NCBI GenBank assembly: GCA_045627045.1
Contig: JAZQMY010000033.1
Span: 1 to 64,000, forward strand
Direction: 5' to 3'
DNA length: 64,000 bases
DNA from: SIG351 sp045627045
GTDB taxonomy: Bacteria; Bacillota; Clostridia; HGM11327
This document shows positions 25,554 to 33,626 of this stretch, piece after piece; within the stretch, counting starts at the first letter, position 1; each line of letters opens with the position of its first letter. A program made the position numbers and the translations under genes. Under the pieces are notes generated by a model, which did no database searches, had not been told where the DNA came from, and saw only the letters and a program-made list of their open reading frames with translations.

Positions 25554-26270
25554 ATGAATACTGTACTTATCACAGGCGGCACAAGGGGCATAGGCAGGGC
25601 AACGGCTGAGCTTTTCTTTCGCCGCGGCTGGAATGTTGCATTTACCTATGTGAGCAACAGTGAGAAGGCTTTAGAGCTTGAGAAAGCTTTTCCGGGTATG
25701 CTTGCTGTTAAAGCTGATGTGTCAGCTCCGGATGAAGCAGAAAATGCCATTTTGCTTACGGTCGAGCGCTTCGGCAAAATTGATGTGCTCATAAATAATG
25801 CAGGAATTTCGGAGCATAAGCTTGTAATAGATATGTCGGCAGAGGATTGGGACAGAATGTTTGCCGTAAATTCAAAGGGCGTATTTCTTATGTCGAAGGC
25901 GGCAATACCGCATATGCTCAACAGAGAATGCAGTATTGTCAACGTAACGTCAATGTGGGGCATCACAGGCGCATCAATGGAAGCACATTACTCCGCATCA
26001 AAGGCTTCTGTGATCGGCTTTACGAAAGCGCTTGCAAAAGAGCTCGGCCCTTCAGGGATCAGAGTGAATGCGGTTGCTCCGGGAGTGATAGACACGGATA
26101 TGAATTCAAATCTGTCAGATGAGGACAAGAATGAACTTTGCGATGAAACACCACTTGAAAGGCTTGGTGATCCAATCGAGGTCGCAAAGGCAATATATTT
26201 TCTTGCCGGAGAGGAAGCATCGTTCATTACGGGACAGGTTTTGTCGGTTGACGGAGGTTTTGTAATATGA
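25554..26270 (+). CDS. Short-chain dehydrogenase/reductase, FabG-like
   Basis: NAD(P)-dependent SDR of 238 residues. The cofactor motif TGGTRGIG is at 7-14 and NNAG at 81-84. The catalytic set is Ser133, Tyr146 and Lys150 (YSASK), and GQVLSVDGGF closes the protein as in FabG. Classical SDRs of this kind reduce 3-oxoacyl-ACP or sugar and steroid ketones. No fatty-acid genes are nearby, so the substrate is left open. Its stop overlaps the ATG of the next gene (ATGA), tying it to the lipoprotein and radical SAM protein downstream. Confidence 0.85.
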   Translation: MNTVLITGGTRGIGRATAELFFRRGWNVAFTYVSNSEKALELEKAFPGMLAVKADVSAPDEAENAILLTVERFGKIDVLINNAGISEHKLVIDMSAEDWDRMFAVNSKGVFLMSKAAIPHMLNRECSIVNVTSMWGITGASMEAHYSASKASVIGFTKALAKELGPSGIRVNAVAPGVIDTDMNSNLSDEDKNELCDETPLERLGDPIEVAKAIYFLAGEEASFITGQVLSVDGGFVI

Positions 26271-28003
26271 AGAAAATAATATCGTTTTTCATTGCAATAA
26301 TAGTTTTGTTATTTGCTTGCGGATGCTCGGCGATTGATGCTGCCCCGTCGTGTGATATAACACCTGACTTTGTTCCGACAAATGCGCCGGAGAATACGCC
26401 GCGACCTGTTATCGAAAAGCCTGAGGCTGATACCATTATTATTTCCGATATAGCCGACTATGCGATAGTATATCCTTCCGAACTTCCCGAGTGGAGAAAA
26501 GAGGATGTTGATTTTCTTGCCGCAACGATTGAAAAGATATACGGTAAAAAGATCGATGTTATCCCCGACAGCGAGCCCGAAAGGAAACATGAAATAATAC
26601 TGGCTTCTTCGTCAAGAGAAACGGCGTTTGATGAATATATAGATTCTTTTGAAAGCAGACTTGATTACGTCATTGCAGCAAAGGACGGCGATCTGATACT
26701 CGGCGGACAGGACTATTGGGGCGACCTCAGAGCGATTTACGCCTTTATCAACGACTGGCTCGGCTACGATGACGTTGACGATGTATATTCCACGCCGAAA
26801 ACAGAGCTTTCGGGATTCAACGAAATAATATACAAAAAGCCGAAAATGACTATATTCGGATGCAATGCCGCCGTTGATCCGTTCGTTGAAATATCTGTTT
26901 TCAGGGATATGCACGAAGCAAACTTCAATATGATGGAGATACAGAGCGGATATACACAGGAGCAGATACGGAATCTTGTCAAATGGTGTACCCGCTTTGA
27001 AATATGGCTTATGTTCACTTTGACATACTATATTGAAGACTGGAAGGATTGCCCGATAATATGGGGACTTTACGTCTGGGACGAGCCTCTTCAGGAGAAT
27101 ATGCTTCAGGCGTATGACAAGTGTGAAGAATTCTATGAGCAGTACGGCGATCTCGGCTGGGAAGCCGGAATAAATATGTTCGGCTTTAAGCAGTATTGGG
27201 AGGTAATAGCCAATTTTCAGGAGATGTTCCCGGGAATAAACAAGATGAGCTTTGATCACTACATAGGTCATTCAGTGCTGAAAAATCCGAGACAGGTGCT
27301 TCATATCTATGAATATGCGAAGGAATATGCGGACAAAAACGGCATTGAATTCTGGAACTACATAGAATCACAGGAGATATACGCAAAAAAACAGAATACG
27401 AGCAAAATGTTCCTCTGGTCGGCAACGATAGCCCTCTGCTTCGGAAGCACGGGAACTATGTACTTCCAGTACGGAGATGCTTCAGGCAATGCGATGTGGG
27501 ACGCCGAACTTGAACATGGTGCGCTCATTGAAAAGGACGGCGCAAGAACGCCTGCGTGGTACGATGCAAAGAAGGCGAACGCAGTTCTCCTCAAAATGGG
27601 CGAGATACTTGATGACTATGAATATCTCGGCACATATACCGAAAACTGCCCTTGCTCTGACAGCCCTGATGATCCTGTTTATCTTGAATCACCTTATCCG
27701 TTCTTCGGGAGCGTGCTTGAAGAGATAATCGATACTTCAAATGACAGGAAAAAACCGCTTCTTATCGGATGTTACGAGAAGAAAAACAAGAGCGGATATT
27801 CGTTCATCCTTATGAATATAGAGGATCTGAATGATGTACCATACGATGAAACAGCTGCCGATGATGAGCTGAAACTGAAAATAAACGGCGAAAACGTGAA
27901 ATTTTACAGGGATACTGTGGAATATGAAGTTAAAAAGGATGAAAACGGTTATTATCATCTCGGAATCGGAAACGGCTTTGAGTGGTTCGTAACGGTTGAC
28001 TGA
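26267..28003 (+). CDS. Surface lipoprotein with glycoside-hydrolase-like barrel
   Basis: Exported lipoprotein of 578 residues; the leader MKKIISFFIAIIVLLFACGC gives an anchor at Cys18 or Cys20. After a Pro/Thr linker comes a region (about 55-180) that reads like the N-terminal domain of alpha-glucuronidases and hexosaminidases (IYGKKIDVIPDSEPERKHEIIL). It is followed by a probable TIM barrel with IWGLYVWDEPLQ near 265, whose acidic pair could be catalytic, and a C-terminal sandwich. No exact GH family was recognised. It is coupled to the SDR upstream and lies 2 bp before the PflX-like gene. It could bind or cleave a surface glycan; this is inference. Confidence 0.65.
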   Translation: MKKIISFFIAIIVLLFACGCSAIDAAPSCDITPDFVPTNAPENTPRPVIEKPEADTIIISDIADYAIVYPSELPEWRKEDVDFLAATIEKIYGKKIDVIPDSEPERKHEIILASSSRETAFDEYIDSFESRLDYVIAAKDGDLILGGQDYWGDLRAIYAFINDWLGYDDVDDVYSTPKTELSGFNEIIYKKPKMTIFGCNAAVDPFVEISVFRDMHEANFNMMEIQSGYTQEQIRNLVKWCTRFEIWLMFTLTYYIEDWKDCPIIWGLYVWDEPLQENMLQAYDKCEEFYEQYGDLGWEAGINMFGFKQYWEVIANFQEMFPGINKMSFDHYIGHSVLKNPRQVLHIYEYAKEYADKNGIEFWNYIESQEIYAKKQNTSKMFLWSATIALCFGSTGTMYFQYGDASGNAMWDAELEHGALIEKDGARTPAWYDAKKANAVLLKMGEILDDYEYLGTYTENCPCSDSPDDPVYLESPYPFFGSVLEEIIDTSNDRKKPLLIGCYEKKNKSGYSFILMNIEDLNDVPYDETAADDELKLKINGENVKFYRDTVEYEVKKDENGYYHLGIGNGFEWFVTVD

Positions 28004-28005
28004 AA

Positions 28006-28929
28006 ATGAAAAAAGAAAATGAATCATTATACTCTGAATGTCGTCTTTGCCCGAGAAATTGCGGAAAAAACAGACTTTCGGGAGAGCTTGGCTACTGCTC
28101 GATGACGGCGGAGCTGAAGGTTGCAAGGGCGGCACTTCATATGTGGGAGGAGCCGGTTATTTCCGGAAGCGAGGGCTCCGGAACTGTGTTCTTTTCGGGC
28201 TGTTCACTCAGATGCATTTACTGCCAGAATCACAATATAGCAAAGGGCTCGGCAGGAAAAACGATTTCGGTTGAAAGACTTGCGGAGATTTTCCTTGAGC
28301 TTCAGGCAAAAAAGGCAAACAACATCAATCTTGTTACGGGAACGCACTATGTTCCGCATATTACAGAGGCGCTTGATATCGCAAAGGCAAACGGACTTTC
28401 AATCCCCGTTCTGTATAATACGAGCGGATACGAAAAGGCTGAAAATATAAAGCGACTTGATGGTTATATTGATATTTATCTGCCCGACTTCAAATACGCT
28501 GACAGGGACGAGGCAAAGAAATACTCAAATGCTCCTGACTATATGGATTTTGCGGCAGAAGCGATCGACGAGATGGTTCATCAGACAGGAAAGCCAGAGT
28601 TTGATGATCGAGGCATAATGCAGAAGGGCGTGATAATAAGACACCTTGTAATTCCCGGAAACATCAAGAATTCAAAAAAGGCGCTTGACTTTATTCATGA
28701 CAGATGGGGAAATGACGTATTCGTTTCGATAATGAAGCAATACACGCCTATGCCACAGGTAAATAATTTGCCTGATAATTACAGAGAACTGAAAAGAAAG
28801 CTTACTGACGGCGAATATAATACCGTTGTATCTCATGCAGTTGATATCGGCATCAGAAACGGCTTCACCCAGACTGGCGAGAGCGCAAGTGAGAGCTTTA
28901 TTCCCGAATTTGACAATGAGGGAGTATGA
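28006..28929 (+). CDS. PflX-like radical SAM protein
   Basis: Radical SAM protein of 307 residues. The SAM cluster is formed by the CxxxCxxC motif in FFSGCSLRCIYCQN, about residues 66-73. An N-terminal CRLCPRNCG (about 12-20) plus GYC is typical of the PflX branch (COG1313), whose members are annotated as putative pyruvate-formate-lyase activases without proof. The rest is a partial TIM barrel (NLVTGTHYVP, YLPDFKYAD, VIPGN). Two bases separate it from the lipoprotein gene. It is not adjacent to the glycyl-radical enzyme, which already has its own activase. Confidence 0.85.
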   Translation: MKKENESLYSECRLCPRNCGKNRLSGELGYCSMTAELKVARAALHMWEEPVISGSEGSGTVFFSGCSLRCIYCQNHNIAKGSAGKTISVERLAEIFLELQAKKANNINLVTGTHYVPHITEALDIAKANGLSIPVLYNTSGYEKAENIKRLDGYIDIYLPDFKYADRDEAKKYSNAPDYMDFAAEAIDEMVHQTGKPEFDDRGIMQKGVIIRHLVIPGNIKNSKKALDFIHDRWGNDVFVSIMKQYTPMPQVNNLPDNYRELKRKLTDGEYNTVVSHAVDIGIRNGFTQTGESASESFIPEFDNEGV

Positions 28930-28941
28930 TCAGATGAATTT

Positions 28942-28973
28942 ATCCTTTTCCATATCGGATGAGGATTTTTTTT
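28942..28973 (+). terminator. Weak candidate terminator
   Basis: A short stem, atcct (28942-28946) with aggat (28962-28966), is followed by eight T residues. The stem is only 5 bp, so this is tentative. Confidence 0.4.
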
Positions 28974-28982
28974 GAAAATAAA

Positions 28983-29000
28983 TGTCAAATATACTTGACA
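28983..29000. promoter_or_regulatory. Operator-like palindrome 1 (XRE operon)
   Basis: TGTCAAATATACTTGACA is an imperfect palindrome whose right half is the -35 box. It differs by one base from the core of the second palindrome at 29025-29044. Confidence 0.75.
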
Positions 29001-29023
29001 AACATATAGCTTTATGTTATACT
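28995..29023 (+). promoter_or_regulatory. Promoter of the XRE/membrane protein operon
   Basis: TTGACA (28995-29000), 17 bp, TATACT (29018-29023), lying between and overlapping two palindromes. Confidence 0.8.
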
Positions 29024-29024
29024 A

Positions 29025-29044
29025 TTGTCAAATATATTTGACAA
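29025..29044. promoter_or_regulatory. Operator-like palindrome 2 (XRE operon)
   Basis: TTGTCAAATATATTTGACAA is a perfect 20-bp palindrome just after the -10 box. Its centre is 43 bp from that of palindrome 1, close to four helical turns. Confidence 0.8.
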
Positions 29045-29071
29045 ATGCTGACAGGAAGATCAGGAGAAAAA

Positions 29072-29266
29072 ATGAATGAAAAAATGAAGGAAAAACGTCA
29101 GGAAAAGTCATTGTCACAGGCTGACCTTGCCAAAAGAGTCGGCGTATCACGGCAGACTATAAACATGGTGGAAAGCGGAGAATATAATCCCACGCTCTCA
29201 CTCTGCATAAAGATATGCAGGGAGCTTGGGTGCAGGCTTGACGATCTGTTCTGGGAGGAAGAATAA
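29072..29266 (+). CDS. Small XRE/Cro-CI-type regulator
   Basis: A 64-residue protein that is almost only a helix-turn-helix domain: QADLAKRVGVSRQTINMVESGEYNPTLSLCIKICRELGCRLDDLFW, the standard XRE five-helix fold. The ATG at 29072 follows AGGAGA (29062-29067). Stand-alone XRE domains of this size normally act as dimers and often repress their own operon with a membrane-protein partner. Here the partner starts 2 bp downstream. The two palindromes around the promoter are the natural candidates for its operators. Confidence 0.9.
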   Translation: MNEKMKEKRQEKSLSQADLAKRVGVSRQTINMVESGEYNPTLSLCIKICRELGCRLDDLFWEEE

Positions 29267-29268
29267 TT

Positions 29269-30600
29269 ATGTTCTATGATGAAAGAGTTGAAGAGGTAAA
29301 GGGAAGATCACTCAGAAAAGTGATAATCACCGAGCTTATTGCTATGGCGGTTTACGGCATTGCTCACGCCGTTTTTGCGGCAAAGGCAGGAACAGGCATT
29401 TTCGGTGCAACGCTGACAGAGTTTTTTACTGTAATTGCGGGGCTTCTGATAGTGCTTACGGGGGAACTCAGATGGCACGTTAAGGATGAATACAATGAGA
29501 AAATGAAGTTTGAGTGGTATTCACGTACATTCAGATGGTTCGTTTACATATTCATTATTTCGTTCCTTTTGAAACTTTTCGCGGATGTTTTCGGCTATTT
29601 GAAAATGGATGTTTTTTCAGGCGGGACAGCTGTAACATTAGTCGAAAAGACAGGCGTGCTTATGATACTGTTCTCTTTCAAGAAGGAAAACGTAATGTTC
29701 AATTCCTCATTTATGAACGAGACGACAGGAACTTACTGTAAAAAAGTGGCTTTCGGTGTGCTTCGCCTCGGACTCTGGGTGCTTGCATTTGCAGTGCCTG
29801 CGGCGATAATAAGCCTTCTCAAAACAGGCAACTTTGCACTTTTCCTTTCTTTTGCGACAACAGGCGCACTCGTCTGGTTCAGCCTTGCTTTTGATTATGT
29901 TCTAATATCTGCAGCGGAGAGATCAAGCGACAAAGCGCTTGAAAAAGGCGGAATATCCGTTGTGACAGTAGTGTTTGCAGTGGCAGCGACAGTACTTGGA
30001 ATTTTTATTACTGTATTACAGATATTATTCAGAACGACGGGCTTCATAACCAACGGAAAGACGGCGTCGCTTGCGTCGTATATTTCAAACGGAACGAGCA
30101 ATGCTCAGTTCATGGTTAACGTACTGTTCGTGATGCTTCTTTATTCGGAGATAAAGCACTTTGCCGAAAAGAGAATGACTAAGGCTATCGCATTTTTTAC
30201 TTATTCCTTTATTTCGGAAATCATATTATCGGTTACGTCATCAAGGATCATTGCCGGCATTGATGTGCTCAGACGGTATGATGATAATCAGCTTTTTTAC
30301 AGGATAATGGATACATATTATTTGCTGAATACTGTTTTTCAGACAGTAACGATACTTGCGAATATACTGCTCGTTTTTGCAGTGATAAGAACGCTTTCAG
30401 ATAATGAAGCAGTGTCTTCAAAGTGGAAGATACCTGTGATCGTTGCGACAGTCTGTGCCGGAATTTCAGTGTTGTATTCATTTTTCGGTGATAACAGTAC
30501 GATCCCCGTTGTAGTGTATAATGTATCATCGGTACTTATCTCTGTTTGTCTGCTTTTAGTAACGGTGAAAGCAAAAAAACGTCTGCCATTGCAGGAATAA
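29269..30600 (+). CDS. Polytopic membrane protein of unknown function
   Basis: Integral membrane protein of 443 residues with roughly ten hydrophobic segments (near 20-40, 45-65, 90-110, 125-140, 160-185, 188-215, 230-255, 280-300, 305-330, 345-375 and two more at the end) joined by short loops. No catalytic or transport motif was recognised. GGAGGA precedes the ATG. It follows the small XRE gene with a 2-bp gap and so shares its regulation. Larger than the short DUF2178/DUF3796-type partners usually seen beside such regulators. Confidence 0.75.
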   Translation: MFYDERVEEVKGRSLRKVIITELIAMAVYGIAHAVFAAKAGTGIFGATLTEFFTVIAGLLIVLTGELRWHVKDEYNEKMKFEWYSRTFRWFVYIFIISFLLKLFADVFGYLKMDVFSGGTAVTLVEKTGVLMILFSFKKENVMFNSSFMNETTGTYCKKVAFGVLRLGLWVLAFAVPAAIISLLKTGNFALFLSFATTGALVWFSLAFDYVLISAAERSSDKALEKGGISVVTVVFAVAATVLGIFITVLQILFRTTGFITNGKTASLASYISNGTSNAQFMVNVLFVMLLYSEIKHFAEKRMTKAIAFFTYSFISEIILSVTSSRIIAGIDVLRRYDDNQLFYRIMDTYYLLNTVFQTVTILANILLVFAVIRTLSDNEAVSSKWKIPVIVATVCAGISVLYSFFGDNSTIPVVVYNVSSVLISVCLLLVTVKAKKRLPLQE

Positions 30601-30632
30601 ACGGGAAATTTTCTCAAAAAACAAAATCCCTA

Positions 30633-30660
30633 TTGACAAATCCGTATTTTATGGTAAAAT
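30633..30660 (+). promoter_or_regulatory. Promoter of the proS T-box leader
   Basis: TTGACA (30633-30638), 16 bp, TAAAAT (30655-30660). Confidence 0.7.
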
Positions 30661-30666
30661 ATATAC

Positions 30667-30892
30667 TGCGATGATGAAGAAAAAAGCCCGTCATTAACAG
30701 AGAAGGAGCGTAAGGTGAAAGCTCCCGGACGTGCGACACCCGCTTCGGAGCAATGTCGGGGAAATTCAGTATCCGACATCGGGGGCATACGTTATAATGC
30801 ATATGAGAGAGAGGCTTTGGCCTTTAATCAAGGGTGGTACCGCGGATCAATTCGTCCTTTGAAATGTATATTGCATTTCAGAGGGCTTTTTT
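30667..30892 (+). promoter_or_regulatory. T-box riboswitch leader of proS
   Basis: The leader contains the T-box sequence AAGGGTGGTACCGCGG at 30830-30845, an apical stem with GGTGAAAGCTCC near 30716, and a terminator stem (30855-30866 with 30874-30885) followed by TTTTTT. Uncharged tRNA-Pro should stabilise the antiterminator and switch on proS. I could not fix the proline specifier triplet by eye. The 5' boundary is estimated from the promoter. Confidence 0.92.
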
Positions 30893-30933
30893 ATTTGGTT
30901 TATTTTTTACATAATGAAAGGATATATATTATC

Positions 30934-32379
30934 ATGGGAAAAAAGAATGATGAATTTGTTCAGCAGATAACAAGCCGTGACGTGGATTTCCCACAGTGGT
31001 ACACGGATGTTGTTCTCAAGACAAACCTTGTAGATTATTCTCCTGTTAGAGGCTGCATGGTTATCAAGCCGTATGGCTACGCAATCTGGGAGCTTATTCA
31101 GGCAGATATGGACAGACGTTTCAAGGAAACAGGTCACGTTAACGCATATTTTCCGCTTCTTATTCCGGAGAGCCTTCTCAAGAAGGAAGCAGAGCACGTT
31201 GAAGGCTTTGCACCTGAAGTTCTTTGGGTAACAGAGGGCGGAAGCGAAAAGCTTGCAGAGAGACTTGTAGTAAGACCTACATCAGAAACGATCATTTGCG
31301 CAATGTATTCAAAGTGGGTACAGTCTTACAGAGACCTTCCGCTCAAGTATAACCAGTGGGCAAACGTTGTTCGTTGGGAAAAGACAACAAGACCTTTCCT
31401 CAGAACAGCAGAGTTCCTTTGGCAGGAAGGCCACACGATCCACGCAACAAGAGAAGAAGCAGAGGCTGAAACACTTCAGCAGCTCTACACATACAGAGAT
31501 TTCTGCGAGCAGATGCTTGCTATGCCTGTAACTTGCGGAAGAAAGACTGAAAACGAGAAGTTTGCAGGTGCAGTTGACACATATTCGATCGAAGCACTCA
31601 TGCACGACGGCAAGGCTCTTCAGGCAGGAACATCACACTTCTTCGGTCAGCATTTCTGCGAAGTATATGACATCAAGTTCCTTGATAAGGACGGTACACA
31701 GAAGTATCCGTGGCAGACATCATGGGGAACAACAACACGTCTCATCGGCGCTCTCATCATGGTACACGGCGATGATCGCGGACTCAAGCTTCCTCCGAAG
31801 GTTGCACCGGTTCAGTGTGAAATTATTCCTATTGCTATGTTCAAGCCGGGCGTACTCGATAAGGCAAACGAGCTTTTTGCTGAAATTAAGGCCGCAGGCG
31901 TTCGTGTTACTCTCAATGACGATGATTCACAGTCACCGGGATACAAGTTTAATGAGTGCGAGATGAAGGGTATTCCTTGCAGACTCGAGGTTGGCCCGAG
32001 AGATATCGAGAACGGAACAGTTGTCCTTGTAAGAAGAGATACTTTCGAAAAGATTACAGTTCCTATGGAGAACATAGGTCAAACTGTTAAAGAACTTCTT
32101 GATGATATCCAGCATAATATGCTTGTTGAAGCAACAAAGGCAAGAGATGAGCACACATATGCAGTTCACAACCATGAAGAACTTGTTGATGCTCTTGATA
32201 ATAAGAAGGGCTATATCAAGGCTATGTGGTGCGGCTGCACAGAATGCGAGAAGGAGCTTAAGGCACAGAGTGGCGCAACAATAAGAAATATGCCGTTTGA
32301 GCAGGAAGTTCTTTCAGATACGTGTGCTCTTTGCGGCAAGCCTGCAAAGCACATGGTATACATTGCAAGAGCTTATTAA
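30934..32379 (+). CDS. proS: Prolyl-tRNA synthetase, archaeal/eukaryote-like type
   Basis: Class II synthetase of 481 residues that charges tRNA-Pro. Motif 2 lies in VVRWEKTTRPFLRTAEFLWQEGHT, and motif 3 in WGTTTRLIGALIMVHGDDRGLKLPP. The protein lacks the editing insertion of the long bacterial ProRS and ends in the zinc-ribbon/Tyr tail (CGCTECEKELK, CALCGK, terminal ARAY), which marks the short archaeal/eukaryote-like form. The ATG at 30934 is used because the open frame upstream lies inside the T-box leader. It is followed by a terminator, so it is transcribed alone. Confidence 0.96.
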   Translation: MGKKNDEFVQQITSRDVDFPQWYTDVVLKTNLVDYSPVRGCMVIKPYGYAIWELIQADMDRRFKETGHVNAYFPLLIPESLLKKEAEHVEGFAPEVLWVTEGGSEKLAERLVVRPTSETIICAMYSKWVQSYRDLPLKYNQWANVVRWEKTTRPFLRTAEFLWQEGHTIHATREEAEAETLQQLYTYRDFCEQMLAMPVTCGRKTENEKFAGAVDTYSIEALMHDGKALQAGTSHFFGQHFCEVYDIKFLDKDGTQKYPWQTSWGTTTRLIGALIMVHGDDRGLKLPPKVAPVQCEIIPIAMFKPGVLDKANELFAEIKAAGVRVTLNDDDSQSPGYKFNECEMKGIPCRLEVGPRDIENGTVVLVRRDTFEKITVPMENIGQTVKELLDDIQHNMLVEATKARDEHTYAVHNHEELVDALDNKKGYIKAMWCGCTECEKELKAQSGATIRNMPFEQEVLSDTCALCGKPAKHMVYIARAY

Positions 32380-32388
32380 GCATAATAA

Positions 32389-32424
32389 AAACAGGGGACT
32401 TCAGATTGAAGCCCCCGTTTTTTG
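32389..32424 (+). terminator. Terminator of proS
   Basis: An extended stem, aacaggggacttca with tgaagcccccgtt, is followed by a TTTTTT run. Confidence 0.8.
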
Positions 32425-32429
32425 TATTA

Positions 32430-32465
32430 AAAAGAAGTATCGGAATGAAGCCGATACTTTTTATT
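32430..32465. terminator. Bidirectional terminator, mainly for the TetR unit
   Basis: aaaagaagtatcgg pairs with ccgatactttt around aatgaag, with A and T runs on either side. It lies at the 3' end of the minus-strand membrane-protein gene. Confidence 0.7.
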
Positions 32466-32936
32466 TTACTTTTTGAATTTCAGATTGATGTGAATCATAT
32501 ACTTCAGGAACGGCACGAATGATGAAATGATTATCATGCCCGTTGTGACTTCGGGATGACACTTTTTCATATATACATTCAGCACGAAAGCGTGTGAAAT
32601 CGAGTATACTATATACAGAATGAGGCAAAATCTGAAGTTAAATGGATCTAACGATTGTTTGAAAACTGCCATGCAAAGAGTATAGATTATCGATCCGAAC
32701 AGCGCCGCAGAGGAAATAGCAGAAGGAAGACCTGAAAGCTTGTGGTCTCCCAACGATGCCATCGCGAACGAGTTTATGAACGGAAACCATGCCAGCGGAG
32801 CATCTTTTCCCAAATCAAATGCGGTGGAGTAGATGCATAACGCCCGTTCGATAAACAGAACGACGAATAACAATGCTGTAATAACACCGTAAACGTATAT
32901 CGTGGTGATGTTTGTAAGGAGAAGTATTTCTTCCAT
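32466..32936 (-). CDS. Small membrane protein in a TetR operon
   Basis: A 156-residue protein with about four hydrophobic segments (near 12-30, 72-92, 103-122, 132-150) and the motif PLAWFPFINSFAMASLGD between the first two. That motif recalls the small YtxH-independent membrane proteins annotated as hypothetical in Clostridia; no function is known to me. It is 13 bp downstream of the TetR gene and probably its regulated target, perhaps involved in resistance or envelope homeostasis. That role is inference only. Confidence 0.7.
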   Translation of the reverse strand: MEEILLLTNITTIYVYGVITALLFVVLFIERALCIYSTAFDLGKDAPLAWFPFINSFAMASLGDHKLSGLPSAISSAALFGSIIYTLCMAVFKQSLDPFNFRFCLILYIVYSISHAFVLNVYMKKCHPEVTTGMIIISSFVPFLKYMIHINLKFKK

Positions 32937-32949
32937 TTTTCCTCCATTG

Positions 32950-33501
32950 TTACATTAGAAATCTTATGTCGGACTCAACCTGCTTGACTGTGATCTGTCT
33001 TCCTGTAAGAAGTGCGCAAATCAAAGTGTGATAAAGGACATCAAGAAGGAACCTTGTTTTAACTTCTATGTCCTTATCAATACGCCAGATGGTGAGCAGG
33101 AACTCTTTGAGCGCCGTTTCCTTCTGGAATTTGTAAGAAATAAGAAATTTATTGAGAGATTCGTTCTTTGGAGCACCCATATGAAGACGAAGAGCGATCT
33201 GACAAGCCTTTTTTTCGTCTCCGGAGAGCGCAAGAATGTCATTTGTGAAGCTGATCGCGAAAAGTCGAAGATCGTTTGTCTTTCTTGCCTTTGTAAAAAT
33301 CTCATTGATAATGGAAACGAAATCGACGGTTACTATTTCCTCAAGGAGCTTTTCCTTGCTCTCGTAATAATAGTACATCATAGGCAGGGAGCAGCCTGCT
33401 TTTGATGAAAGATCTCTGATGCTTGTGGCCTCGTAGCCTGATGTATTGAATAATTCAAGTGCGCTTGATTTGATGTTTGATTTGATGTTTGAAGATGCCA
33501 T
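32950..33501 (-). CDS. TetR/AcrR-family regulator
   Basis: A 183-residue regulator. The N-terminal helix-turn-helix (about 8-54) reads ALELFNTSGYEATSIRDLSSKAGCSLPMMYYYYESKEKLLEEI, the TetR signature. The rest is the all-helical ligand and dimer domain. It is the first gene of a two-gene unit with a small membrane protein. Its promoter overlaps a 20-bp imperfect palindrome that could be its operator, so negative autoregulation is likely. Confidence 0.9.
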   Translation of the reverse strand: MASSNIKSNIKSSALELFNTSGYEATSIRDLSSKAGCSLPMMYYYYESKEKLLEEIVTVDFVSIINEIFTKARKTNDLRLFAISFTNDILALSGDEKKACQIALRLHMGAPKNESLNKFLISYKFQKETALKEFLLTIWRIDKDIEVKTRFLLDVLYHTLICALLTGRQITVKQVESDIRFLM

Positions 33502-33532
33502 TTTGTTTAATCCTATTGTTTGTTTTTAACGT

Positions 33533-33552
33533 TTGTAAGATATATTATACAA
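33533..33552. promoter_or_regulatory. Candidate TetR operator
   Basis: Imperfect palindrome of 20 bp beginning TTGTA and ending TACAA, 8 of 10 positions paired. It covers the -10 box of the tetR promoter. Confidence 0.5.
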
Positions 33553-33572
33553 CAAAAAACGTCATCTGTCAA
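33544..33572 (-). promoter_or_regulatory. Promoter of the TetR unit
   Basis: On the minus strand TTGACA (33572-33567), 17 bp, TATAAT (33549-33544). Confidence 0.85.
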
Positions 33573-33573
33573 C

Positions 33574-33613
33574 AAAAAACTGCCCTTGATAAATGCTGAA
33601 AACCAAAGGGCAG
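33574..33613 (-). terminator. Terminator of the GH38/serine hydrolase operon
   Basis: On the minus strand ctgccctt (33613-33606) pairs with aagggcag (33587-33580), followed by TTTTTT. Confidence 0.8.
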
Positions 33614-33626
33614 TCCTTATCCTGTT

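Noticed and set aside
28006..28929. PflX-like protein as the activase of the glycyl-radical enzyme at 16408
   Set aside because: A dedicated two-cluster activase overlaps that enzyme gene; the PflX-like gene is 10 kb away in another operon.
30715..30933. N-terminal extension of prolyl-tRNA synthetase
   Set aside because: This is the T-box leader RNA, including its terminator stem.
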